Shown: positions 22,723 to 34,116 of the stretch, in pieces
Numbering within the stretch: position 1 is the stretch's first letter
How the letters are laid out: the number at the start of each line of letters is the position of its first letter
Source of the DNA: Pithys albifrons albifrons
Lineage: Eukaryota > Chordata > Aves > Passeriformes > Thamnophilidae
DNA: 64,000 nucleotides
NCBI RefSeq assembly: GCF_047495875.1
Contig: NC_092465.1
Coordinates: forward strand, 3,140,347 to 3,204,346
Direction: 5' to 3'
Program-made: the position numbers and the translations under genes
Notes under the pieces: generated by a model
What the model was told of the DNA's origin: nothing
Database searches by the model: none
What the model saw: only the letters and a program-made list of their open reading frames with translations

Positions 22723-25700
22723 TAAAGCAATGCAGAGCGAGGCCACGTAATTTTCTTGGATTAGTTTGTTTTGTTTGCAGCTGGTTCTCCTCCTGCTCTG
22801 GAATATTCACGTTACATTCAAGAGAGCACTGAGCCTTTTCTAGATGGTATCATTCTGCCCTTTGAGTTCAGAATTACCACTACTATTACAGCAAGTACAA
22901 GGGAACTCACTCCCACTCGTTGCTGTGATAAGATGCCTCACATCCTCCTCCTTGCCACGGTTCCCTCAGTGTTCCACTTCTCCAATGGAGACACATTTGC
23001 AGCAGCGATAACACTTTTCAAAAAGAAGCTAATGAAATGTGCACACTTTTTTCTTTTTTTATTTTTTTTTAAAAGCTTGTGAGTTCCTCCCAACAAAACT
23101 GTCACTGAGGCTGGTAACCACATTTAGTAGAAATGATTAGAGATGTGTGACAAATTTACAGCAAAATGCACAGCAAAACTGAAGTCGTTTTTCTTTTCAT
23201 CAGCTGTATGAAAAGCGAGGGGGAGAATTGTGGGTTTTTTCCTCTCCCTTTCTGCCTGACAGAATACTTGAAAATTTAAGATACAGGAGTATAACTTCTG
23301 AATTGTGTTTCTGTTAAAGTATCAGCCAATTTTTTTTAATAGAGAAAACACATTCTGGGTGGCAATTGGATGTCAGTGGCCGCTGGTTGGCAACATTAAT
23401 CAACAGGGATGAGATCTCTTGGCTTGTTACAACGAAAAGGTGGGGAAAAAAAATTGCTGTTGGTGTTACAGCAATTAGTAAGGCAGAATTTTTTAATTAA
23501 AGAAGAAAGTGTTTATCCCATAATGGCCGTGTTGATTTTAAAATACTTTAAAGTCACCCAATGGACCTGTCTAGAAATGTATAAAGGTTTAGATTTGACA
23601 AACAGTCAGTAATTCAGTGGTTTATCCTGATCAACCTGAACTAGGTTAATAAAAGAAAGGAAAGAAGTTGTATGTTGGGGTTACATCTCTGACAGACATG
23701 AGGTTTGGTCCAATTCAAGAGTATTGAAATAAAAGCTTTCTCCCTCCTGGTTTCTGGTCTTTCCCCTAAAATGGATTCTGTTTATCCCAGCTGTTGCACA
23801 GATGATCAGAAGGAGTTGATATTGTGTCTTCTGACCTTGATGTTTGTAGGTGGTTTCTGCTGGGGAAGTTTTCTCAAGCTTTGCTTGGCTTTTGTTGTGC
23901 AGTTTTGGGGTTTTAATATTTTCTTTCTCCTTTCTGTGCTGTTCCAGTTTGGAAATCTCCATTATGGCACAGCATCCTTGCTCAGCATTGCAGGGCTGTG
24001 GTTTTTTCAGCTGGTGACTTGTTCAGGTGCACATTGAACAACAAGAACCAACACAACACATGATGTTCAAGGGCCTCTCAGAGTTCCATTCCCTCATGGG
24101 TGGAAAATGACACCCAGTTGGTGAAAATCTTATTATTCAGTGATGATATTTAATTTTGGACTCTACTTGCAGCTACCTGCTTTTCAATCTGGTGTGAAAA
24201 ACTGGCCTAAACCTGTTCCAGCATTTGGAGTGTCTTCTACTCTGAACAGAGGATTTTGGTTTCTTATTCCCCATTTGTTTCATTAGTGTCTCTTCTCCTT
24301 TAGAAAAGGGGCAAACACCTACCTGAAATCTCCAGTTACAGCTTCATGGCACAGATCTGTACCTCTTGTGTCCACAAAAATAATGTAAATATATATATAT
24401 AAAAGCTCCATCATCCTGTGAGGAATAATCTGCTTATTTTAGTGCCTCAGCAAAAGGTAGAGCTCCAAGGTTCTTTTTGGTGTTGATTTAAATCACTATT
24501 TAGCAGTCAGTCTTAATCTCTACCTTATAACAGAATATGGAATTCCACTTTATTTAGGCTAAAAATGAGGAAAAAAAGGTTGATTCTTATTAATAGATAG
24601 TATTTCTGAAGGGCAAAACCCCTATGGAATAACAGACACATTATTTATTTTGAGATTACATGTTTTGGATGAATGTATTTTAAAACCATTTTTAAACAAC
24701 ACATTTAATGTTGAAGATGGGTAAAATTATATTTGAGATTTGCTATAAAAACCTGAATACAGCAAATGAAACACTGAGTCTCCCAAGCAGAGGGACATCC
24801 TATTTTGGGATGAGATGATCAGCAGAAGAATGGAAAAAGATTAAGGGGGAATATGTAGAGGCCTCAATCTAAAGCAAGTTAATATTAAAATTATGTCTGG
24901 AAGTCATTTAAATCCCACAGTAGTGGTTAAATAGAGGGAAAGCAACAGTATTTAAGTGTTAAAGGAGGATATTGGCCAATTGATTGTTGGTTGGAGGGAA
25001 TGTAAAGGTGTTGGACAACTTTGGGAAAATATAACACACACATCCAAGATGTGAGATTGGTGTTACATACCAGACCTTCCCTGGAGTTACAAAACTTGAT
25101 TTGTGCTCCAGGAAAGGCTTATCAAGAGAAAAGTAGAGTTGTGAAGTTTTGGGGGTTTTATTTTCTTATAATGAATGTCCCAGTTGATTCTCTAGCCTGG
25201 AAGTGAATGGCTCATTTTTATACTTGGATTTTTATTGAAAAATATCCCTATATTGCTGTGGTCTTGAAGTTAAAAATCAGGTCTTGAACATGCCATACCA
25301 GAAATGATCTGTGTAACTTTTGACAGTAGTAACATGTATCTGTTTTATGAAATGCTGATTTTGTTACATTGGAGAAGCAAACACTGAAGCATTGTGTGTG
25401 TATTTGGGTTTAAATCTGTATTTGTTACTTTTTTCAGGGAACTAACTGGAACAACAAAACTTGTGTGCTTTTTCTGTGGAATCAACACTTTTACGTAACC
25501 TCCATAGGAGCGTGATCTGTGCTCTGATTTATTGTTTCCATTACACACACACATCACATGTTTTCTGAGTCCACGAATGGTACAGGGATATCATTGGTCA
25601 ATGGCCAGGGTGTGCTACCAGCTGGATTGGTACTTTTCTCAAAGCTGTGCCCTTCTGTATCAATGTGTTTACCTGCTTCTCCCAACAGCTGCCACGTTCT

Positions 25701-25880
25701 ATCTATTGTTTACTGCTCTTCTTGAAGGAGGCTCAAGGATACAGAGGCCCCGTTTCCCTCTCCATGGCCTGGGCTGTGCACAAAAACTTCTAAAGTTCAA
25801 ACTTCTTCCAACAATTGCCCTTTTTTCTTTTCGCACAACCCTGGCCTGGTTAATTGTCTGTAACACTAGTCATTTCATAT
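22723..25880. other. Unique sequence, no gene recognised
   Basis: AT-rich unique DNA, about 3.1 kb. The segment 22790-23020 (CTAGATGGTATCATTCTGCC to CCAATGGAGACACATTTGC) has an open 103-codon plus frame without ATG-proximal or splice support and may simply be unique intergenic DNA. A TA microsatellite run lies at about 24389-24400 and a short ACAC run at about 25545. Confidence 0.5.
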
Positions 25881-26774
25881 AGAGTGACCAATTAGACCAA
25901 TGAGACCACCAGGGGACAGCTGAGACCACCGGGTGACCAGCGAGGGACCGCCGGGGGACAGCTGAGACCACCGGGTGACCAGCGAGGGACCGCCGGGGGA
26001 CAGCTGAGACCACCGGGTGACCAGCGAGGGACCACCGGGTGACCAGCGAGGGACCGCCGGGGGACAGCTGAGAGCACCAGGTGACCAGCGAGGGACCGCC
26101 AGGGGACAGCTGAGAGCACCGGGTGACCAGCGAGGGACCGCCGGGGGACAGCTGAGACCACCGGGTGACCAGCGAGGGACCGCCGGGGGACAGCTGAGAG
26201 CACCGGGTGACCAGCGAGGGACCGCCGGGGGACAGCTGAGAGCACCGGGTGACCAGCGAGGGACCGCCGGGGGACAGCTGAGAGCACCGGGTGACCAGCG
26301 AGGGACCGCCGGGGGACAGCTGAGAGCACCGGGTGACCAGCGAGGGACCGCCGGGGGACAGCTGAGACCACCGGGTGACCAGCGAGGGACCGCCGGGGGA
26401 CAGCTGAGAGCACTAGGTGACCAATGGGACCACTGGGTGACCAGCAAGGGACCACCGGGGGACACCTGAGAGGCCAATGGGACCACTGGGTGACCAGCAA
26501 GGGACCACCGGGGGACACCTGAGTGGCCAATGGGACCACTGGGTGACCAACTGGACCACTGAGACCACCGGGGGACACCTGAGTGGCCAATGGGACCACT
26601 GGGTGACCAACTGGACCGCTGAGACCACCGGGGCACACCTGAGATGACCAAGGCACACCTGAGATGACCAAGGCACACCTGAGATGACCAAGGCACACCT
26701 GAGATGACCAAGGCACACCTGAGACCACCAGGGGCCCACTGGGACTACCAGATGGACCAATGGGACCACCAGAT
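25881..26774. repeat. Composite GC-rich minisatellite (42-bp main unit, plus 51-, 60- and 20-bp variants)
   Basis: The left part (about 25905-26412) has about 12 units of a 42-bp repeat containing ACCACCGGGTGACCAGCGAG then GGACCGCCGGGGGACAGCTG, each with about four CpG. One unit near 26010-26060 carries an internal 21-bp duplication. From 26413 the pattern changes: 51-bp units (GGCCAATGGGACCACTGGGT...), then two 60-bp units (..GACCAACTGGACC..), then four 20-bp units GAGATGACCAAGGCACACCT at about 26641-26720, and a decayed edge. All share GGACCACC/GGTGACCA words, so one ancestral short motif was reshuffled. Long frames on both strands (150-353 codons, 14-residue period such as PGDQRGTAGGQLRA) are by-products. 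Confidence 0.96.
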
Positions 26775-27123
26775 GAGTGATTATACTTCAAATAAATAAA
26801 GCCTTTCTTCTCTTTCTTCCATTCAGACACGAAATGAGGAGAGAGCAGACATTTCAACAAGTTGCCCAGAGCAGTGCTAGGAGTGAGGCAGGTACTGCAG
26901 TGATGAGTGACGCGCAAGAGGCTCAGCTGAATGGCAGTCACCTTTTTTTGCATTCTGCAAGGATATAATCATGTGCCCTTTTTCCAAACCCTGCATAAAA
27001 TCACAGTGTCCAGCAACAAAATGAAATGTCTCCACTATAAAGGCATTAACAAGCTTTCTATGAACCCATATCCTCAGAGGCAGATTTATCCAAACAGCAT
27101 CTTCATGGTGCCTGAGAACCAGA
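26775..27123. other. Unique sequence, no gene recognised
   Basis: AT-rich unique DNA directly right of the composite minisatellite. No motif or repeat recognised. Confidence 0.5.
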
Positions 27124-27400
27124 GATGGGTAGACAAATTTGAGGTAATTTAGAGAAGAGTAACACAAATGATTAAAAGATTGTGTGAGAAAAAAAAGATT
27201 AAAAGATGTGAATATGCATGACTTGGCCTACTGACAACTAAAGAGGGTTAAACATCTACAAGTGTTTGAAGCCCCAAGGAGAAGAGCTGACTGAAAGGAT
27301 GCAAGGGGTGTAACAATAGTAAGGACCACTGGGATAAATTTGAGATTGGCAAATTAGTCTAACAGTAAGCAAACACAAAGCCCACCTGTAAGCCCTGTCT
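27124..27400 (+). mobile_element. Possible ancient CR1/L3-like LINE remnant
   Basis: TTTAGAGAAGAGTAACACAA, ATGATTAAAAGATTGTGTGA, a segment like 'ACTAAAGAGGGTTAAACATC' and CTACAAGTGTTTGAAG follow the order seen in old amniote CR1 copies: 'agaagagcaacaagaatgatta', 'gagaagactgag', 'cttcaagtacctgaag'. Divergence is high and I aligned it from memory. It would be much older than the other CR1 copies here. Confidence 0.45.
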
Positions 27401-30400
27401 GTCAGTGAGAGTAAGGAAAAGTGATGGAGAGAAGGAGAGGAGGATTTATGTCAAAAATACTTCAAATGCCCATGAGCTGTATTTTGGCAGTGACACAGAG
27501 TGGCAGTTCGAAGGCAAGATGGTACAGAAGAAAAAGCCTTGGTAACCATGAGAGGGCAGATGGAAGTTCCCTGATTTCTAGTGCACATGTTAAAGAGTCT
27601 CCAAAGTTATGTGGAAGAGCAGCTTGTTTCAAGAAAATGGAGATCAGCAGAGCACAAGTGCACAAGCACTGTCTGGTTCCTCACCTATTGGAGGGGCCTG
27701 GTATCTTTCAACAGTTTTTCTGTCTGAGATTATGTGGTCGATCATTTTCTTCCCCTTCAGCTTCTTCTATATCTCCATCTTCTTCCTGAGACTGTTTGGG
27801 GATAAAAATATCTTAAGAACACTTGTACTTGATGTCAGAGCTATTTTCATCCTAAAAGTTAACATTTTAATGGTCACTCAGAGTTACTGCTCACTTATTA
27901 ATTAACACTAATTGGAAAATCACTGGAAACTTGAAGACCAAGCTAAATCTAGAGTATGTTGTTAAATTTCCTTCTAGTTTCCTACAGAAGGTTCTGGAAA
28001 AGCAACAGAAGGAAAAATAAATGCATTCAAAACAGTTGATAACTCAGATACAGAGGACCCAGTAAAAGTGTTGATCCCCATGAACTTGATGATGATAAAG
28101 TTTTGATTTGAACAGAGTTGTGCTTGTTCATAGATACTACACAGAGTTAGTCTTGTGGGTTTATGTAGGTAAAGAAAATGACACACATAAAGGGAGGTGA
28201 CAAAACAAAAGAAGAATAAAGGCAGAGAGTGTAGATGACAACTCAGCATTACCTTTTGATGTCCCAGGGAAAGGAAAGGGACTTTGGTGTTCCTCTTCAT
28301 GGAGGAATTGACCTGTCCCAGAGTCCGCACTAAAATCTATTTAAGGGTGATTGCAATGATCATTTTGGGTTCTCCTCACTAACCTTCCACTGCTCTTGGG
28401 CTGTGGGATGATTTTTGCCTCTGTTTCCCACCCTGAAAACCAGGGCACTGTTCCTCATCTGTCTTGCAAGGATGTTGAATTTACCAGGGAGTGCACACAG
28501 AGTGATTTTTGAAAGATGCTCCAGAATGTAAAGAATTATTGCATTGTTTTTATTCATGACTTGAGCTGGGGTTTAGCTCCTTGCCTGCCTTTGTATGCAG
28601 CGTACTGGGTTTTTACAGCAACCTCTGTGTTCTCTGGGTACCTAAGCAGAGATTTTCATTTTAATGCTACATCATTCAAATGCTGGATTCATACCAAATT
28701 CACCTCCTCCATGCATTTTCAACTGCATTATTATTAATAATATGGTTGATTGCTGAGGCTGCATGTTTGTTTTCCGAGGAGCTCATTGAGGAGCTGGACA
28801 TGTTATTAAGGTGTGGGGTGTTTCTCCTGTGTCCCCAGCAAGGCTCCTGCCCACATTCTCTTTGCCCTGCTCCAGGCAGGTATTTTCAATCCCCTGGATC
28901 ATTCACAAGTTACCTCCAACCCAATCTTGTCATTGCCATTGGTCACACTTGCAGTGGATGCTTTTATGTGCTGTTATCTCACCAGTCTCATCGCGCCAGG
29001 CCAGTGCCAGGGGGTGTGAGACAGCAATAAAGTTCTCAAGCATAATTTAAAAGGTAGCACTACAAAAAAAGGGGGAAGAATGGCTGAAATTGCTGCTAGA
29101 TATGCTGTTCCCACACCTCCTGCAGCTTTTTTTTAATTTCAGACTAAAGCTGAGTTGTACAAGCCTTCTCCTCCACCACCCTAGGTCCAGTATCTCTGGC
29201 ACCTTCTCCAGCAAGGCAGGGAGGGAGAGGAGAAACCCTGAGACCTCATATCTGGAGGGAGGACACTGGGCACAGTGAGATGTGTTTGAGGAGACTCTCC
29301 CTAATCACCTTTGGGCTGATGGTTTGTGGGAATTAGGATGGTGTTTTGAATGGCTTTGCCTTAGACTTGTGTAGTGTCCTTGGACAAACCATCAAAAGTT
29401 GCTTTATATCTTGTTGGAAGCAGGAAAGTTGTGCTGTTGTTTAAAAAAAAAAAAGGAAAAAAGGTGAGAACAAAATAGGTCTGTTTTTCCTCTGTTCTTC
29501 ATCTGGAAAATGCAAGTCATAATTTTCTCATAATCCTTTCCCATCTGGTTTTTAGATACTGGGATTTGTGCCTTTGCATGTTTTCATACAGTCCCTCACA
29601 TAATGGTTTCTTGGTCTCAGTGATGACCCTCAGGTCACAGAAACTTGATGGTAATTTCTGTCTAGAGATGCTGTTCCATTGTCAAGTGTCTTCTGTGAAG
29701 ACTTAAGGACAGTCTGTGCCCCACTTCCTCTCCTGGTGTCTCCAGTTCCTATTCCCTGTTGTAATGTGGGTCAGTCCTTGTTTTCTGTCAGCACCGGTTA
29801 GGCCTGATCATGATTTGGTTATAAATCCACCAGTGTGAGTTTTGGCACAAAATGTGTGCAAGCCTCAATGTGGAAGGTTGCAATTCCAAGCCAAGGAATA
29901 GCTGCCTTGTGGTTCCTTCTTAAGTTTCTCCTTTCCTTCCCATCGAAGCAGGCTGAGCTGCTTTCCTCACATTGCAATAAATTCCTGTCTCGAGAGAAAG
30001 AGGGAGGATTTAAACTAACACTGAACCACATGAGCAGGGAGGATTTTTTGGGATGCAAGACTTGTGTGGAGATTGGAGGAGGATGGCTGACCTCAGGAAG
30101 ATCATTTTCAACCCCATGGCCAGGGGTGTGATGTTATAGCAGAGTAACCAGTAGTGCAGGAGGAGCTTGTTCATCTGAGATGTAGATCTGTCCTGTTGCT
30201 GTTATTTTGTAGTAATTAAGGCCAGTTGGCCATGGATAGTGGGAGAATTAAATATCTCCTGGCTGTCCCTTTGCCTTCCCTCTTTCCCATGCACACATTG
30301 GTGCTGGTGTAGCTTTTGACAGAGGCTCATGTCCAGCCAGGAGAGAAGGAATCCAGGTGTTCATACAGTGAGGCACAGCCTCAGCCCTGCTGGGGCACCA

Positions 30401-30401
30401 T
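27401..30401. other. Unique sequence, no gene recognised
   Basis: About 3 kb of unique AT-rich DNA. AATAAA-type words occur (for example 29025 and 29978) but without upstream gene structure. No tandem arrays. A poly-A run lies at about 29440-29460. Confidence 0.5.
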
Positions 30402-30905
30402 AAATCAGAGAATTCCAGGATTGGTAAGGTTAAAAAAGCCCTCCGAGATCGAGTCTGTTAACCCAGCACTGCAAAGCTCAGCACTAAACCATGCCCCCAA
30501 ATGCCACACCTGCAGGTTTTTTGAACACTTGTAGGGATGATGATTCCCCCACTGCCCTGGGCAGCCTGTTCCAATGCCTAACAACCCTTACAGTGAAGAA
30601 TTCTTCCTTAACATCCAATCTAAACTTCCCCTGGCACAACTTGAGACCATTTTGCCTTATCCTGTTCCTGTTCCCTGGGAGCTGAGCTTGACAATCCTCT
30701 CTGCTCCCTCCTCCTGGCAGGGATTGCAGGGAGTGAGAAGGTCCCTCCTGAGCCTCCTTTCTCCAGGCTGAGCTCCCTCAGCCACTCCTGCTGCTCCAGC
30801 CCCTTCCCAGCTCCATTCCCTTCCCTGAACATGCTCCAGCCCTCAGTATCCTTCTTACAATGAGGGGCCCAGAACCAAACACAGGATTTGAGTTACAGCA
30901 TTGAG
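30402..30905 (-). mobile_element. CR1 LINE 3' fragment of a different subfamily (minus strand)
   Basis: It starts AAATCAGAGAATTCCAGGAT and continues GAGATCGAGTCTGTTAACCC, CCACTGCCCTGGGCAGCCTG, AGTGAAGAATTCTTCCTTAA and CTTTCTCCAGGCTGAGCTCC into ORF2-derived sequence (AACATGCTCCAGCCCTCAGT, GAGGGGCCCAGAACCAAACA). The opening differs from the GGTTTGGGTTGG group, so this belongs to another CR1 subfamily and looks older. Confidence 0.9.
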
Positions 30906-33900
30906 TTGAACCTCTGGGACTCTCAGCATGGAGTGCCAGCAGGTGATGGATTTGGGGAATACTGCAGTGTCTATAGAAGATCATAACAGCTTTTGGTTTT
31001 GTGGCCACAGTGAAGCAAGAGGTGTGGAAGTTGTGCTGTTAACATTTTTCTTGCAAGAAGGGTTTCATATCTCCTAAAAAATAGGAGGGGTGGTCCAGGC
31101 CACCCTGGCTGGGTGTGTTTGTGCTCAGCCTGGAGCAGCAGTGAGAGGTTTCTGTCCTTCCCTTGTTCCACCCTCCTGGCATTCTGAGCGTGTTTCCCTT
31201 GCTAGAACAGACAGAGGGTTTCTATAATAAGATTAGGCCTGGACTTTTCATTGCTGCCTCTCAGGTTTCTGTGAACATGTTCTCAGATTGTAGGCAATGC
31301 TCAAATGGGCTTCCTGCAAGGAGGCTCTGCTGCCCTCTCCCCTCCTGGAACATGAAAGGAGTCAAAAATGACAACGCTGTCCAAGTCCTTGAGATTGGTT
31401 TCCTGAAGCATTGTAGGATCTCATTGCAGATCATCTTCTGAAGATGAATTTTTTTAAAAAAATTATTTGGTCAATTGACAGGAAGAAAAGATTAAATAGT
31501 AATGAGAGACTTCTCTAATTGCACTTTTGAGGAGTGTGCTGTAAGTGATTACACGCTTGGTTGAAAACCATACGTTGGCTCCACAAACACAGCCTGACCC
31601 ACCTGTATATTTTCAATAAGATGTAATGTCTCCCATTTCCAAGAGAATTCCAAGAAAAAAAATCCCTACCCTGCTGGTTTTAGCTATATACAAATGATAA
31701 AAGCAGCAACATCAAAGTGTGCAGCCTTTCAACTCATGCTCAATTAGAATAAAAGTTTGGTTGGTGTTTTAAACATTTTGGGCTAACTCGGTGTGACAGC
31801 ATCTCAGCTCTGCAAAAGGGATGATTTGGGATTGACTTTTGATCTGACTGACAGTTTCTTATACACTTCAGTGTTGGTTTATGGCATTCAAGGCTGCATT
31901 GGAATCCACATGTGACTAATTAGGAACTGTTTATAGGGTGTATATACACACTCGCCCAGGAATTATTTTCCAACTGGAGCCACGTTATTAATGAAAGAGT
32001 TAATTTAACAAGGTGCTTGATGTGCTATTTTTATAATGTCTGCAACAAAGATGTAAAAAAAAAAGTGTATTTAGCATAAAGACTGAATATATATAAATGT
32101 CAATGTCAGATGTGTACATTTTGACAATGAAAATCTTTTTTATAAACCCTCTATAGTTTGGCTGTTGGAGGAAAACAACAGGTTGAATTTTAGACATGTT
32201 TTAGAGAACATTTATGGCTATCTTAGAAATTTCATTCTCATTTCATTTTTAGCTTTTCTGTATAAACTGTGACAGAGGAATGTACATTGATGTTAATCTC
32301 GTCATCTACCTTTATCATCAGAGCTCCTGCCACTGCAAGTGGGGCTGTGCCATCTGTGCCCCCAAATACAGCTGGGGGTTTGGGGGGGTCCACAAAGAGG
32401 AGCTGGAGGATGATTACAAATCTAATAACATTTGCTTGATAAAATAATGCTCCTGTGCCACCGAAAACAGAACTGTCAGCACTCCTTTGTCGGCCCCACT
32501 CAGGCTTAAGAAAAGGGGCCTTGACAGTTTTCAGCATTGCCTTTAAATATCTTATTGAAATGTAGATTAAGACTGTACATCTTATAATAGTTGGGAAGCC
32601 TTTTCATTTTAAGTCTTGTAGAAAAGCAAGTATTAAGTAAGCATTAACTTTAGCAGTTATATTTTCACATTTTTCTCAGGTTGATCCCTCCTAGACCTAA
32701 TATTTAGATTTATTTAAAGAGGCAGTAGATTACCTGCCACTACAGTAGTAGAGCATTGTGCATTCCTCTGAGTCTCCATAAAGTGAGATTAACTGTGTCT
32801 TTTATTAGTGCCCTCATCTCTCATGTATTTTACAAAAGTACCCAGTGTATGTGGATGCTGCTGCAGTCAGTGATGCCTCGGTGTTCTTGGTTTAGCATTT
32901 CCAAATGCTTAGACTATCCCTTTAATAGGAACTTATTTTAAATAAAATGATATTGAAATCTGGTCTATAAGCAGGGCTTTTCCTGAATCTCCTGTAACTC
33001 AGAAATACTCATTATATAGTTCTTTTAATGTAATGATGTGAAACATAGTTTAGTGTAGGTGGTATTTATCACTCTGCTTTTGCTTGGTGTGTGAACCATT
33101 TATCCACTTCATATATAAAACAATCATATTTTATATCTATTTGTGGGTCTCAGTTTCTGAGGGCTAATTTTGGACCCTTGGACTTGGCCATTAACTTCAG
33201 AAAATCCATTTCTCACAGGTATTGGTGTCTTGCTTTGACAGAAAAAATTGAAATTACCTATAATTATTAATAATTTATGCATCTCATATTTGTAGATCTA
33301 AATCTCCACTAGAACCCTGAAATAATGACTAAACCCACAGGATTTTTTTTGACTTCAAGATAGTGACCTGGATGTGACCAGGTTATTATTATTTCATATA
33401 TAATCCTTATATTTCATATGTAAATTATATGATTTAATGTAATGAGTTTGATCTTTTACCAAGTTTATCTATCAGAAGGATCCCTTCCAGCTGCACAAAT
33501 GTCACATAGAGCCAGTTGGAAGCCAATAAACACACTTTGTCTAAGCTTTGACTTTTCAGGATGAATCTCTGCTAAAATCCAGAGCTTTAGTGATACCTGT
33601 GCAGATTCACATTTGCTGAATGTATATAAATAAATATTTGGATACAGCCAAGGAAATATTAGCCTGGGCTCACACGAGATGGGAACTCAACAGCAGAAGG
33701 AAATGATTCATGAATGAAAAAGGAGATGGTCTGAGCAGGGCAGTAACTGGATTCAAAAGAATATTAAAATACTGCATGGGAGTTTCTTGAAGTGCTGTGG
33801 TACCAGTTCAGACCCCAGAGAGCCAATATACAAAATTCTGCTGTTCTATGGGATGTTTTTCCAGGTTTCTGAAAAGGTGTTCAACAATTCCAGAATATTT

Positions 33901-34116
33901 GAACATTATTTTCTTGTGAATGTTTGGTTGGACTTGACTCAAGGGTAGGTCTTGTATTATTTATGTTTGGCCCCTCATTTTGTGATGGTCCCTGAAGAGC
34001 AGGAGGAAGAAAAGGTTTGCTGGAATATTCAGTGGCCAAATTAAAATTCCTCAAAGATGGAACAAGAGAAAAGGATCTCTGTTTTCTCTTAATTGGTGGA
34101 AATTCTCTTAATTGGG
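30906..34116. other. Unique AT-rich sequence with one candidate exon/conserved segment
   Basis: Unique DNA. It holds the stop-free minus-strand segment at 32310-32504, listed separately. Segments 31530-31620 and 31960-32000 (TATTAATGAAAGAGTTAATT) have TAAT-rich homeodomain-like words. The segment 33230-33440 is very AT-rich. No CR1. Confidence 0.5.
32310..32504 (-). other. Candidate exon (195 bp, 65 codons, phase 0-0) or conserved element
   Basis: On the minus strand a pyrimidine tract (GGCCCCTTTTCTTAAG) precedes position 32504 and AAG followed by GTAGATGA follows 32310, giving plausible acceptor and donor sites. The enclosed 195 bp are exactly 65 codons and stop-free in the frame that also begins at an upstream ATG (32537). 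The product has a hydrophobic stretch (VIRFVIILQLLFV), a PPKPP turn and a repeated VFGGT motif (SVFGGTGALF, AVFGGTDGTAPL). I do not recognise the family. The donor is only fair (GTAGAT), and chance or a conserved non-coding element are real alternatives. Confidence 0.3.

Noticed and set aside
25875..26953. 150- to 353-codon frames over the composite minisatellite
   Set aside because: 14-residue periodic peptides open in several frames on both strands; explained by GC-rich tandem units lacking stops.
29780..30000. Possible solo LTR (CAATAAATTCCTGTCTCG looks like a polyadenylation and R/U5 border)
   Set aside because: No TG...CA ends, no target duplication and no second copy in the window; a lone AATAAA word is not enough.
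31075..31160. CTCAGCCTGGAGCAGCAGTG as another CR1 piece
   Set aside because: Only one short word resembles CR1; flanks do not follow the CR1 order.
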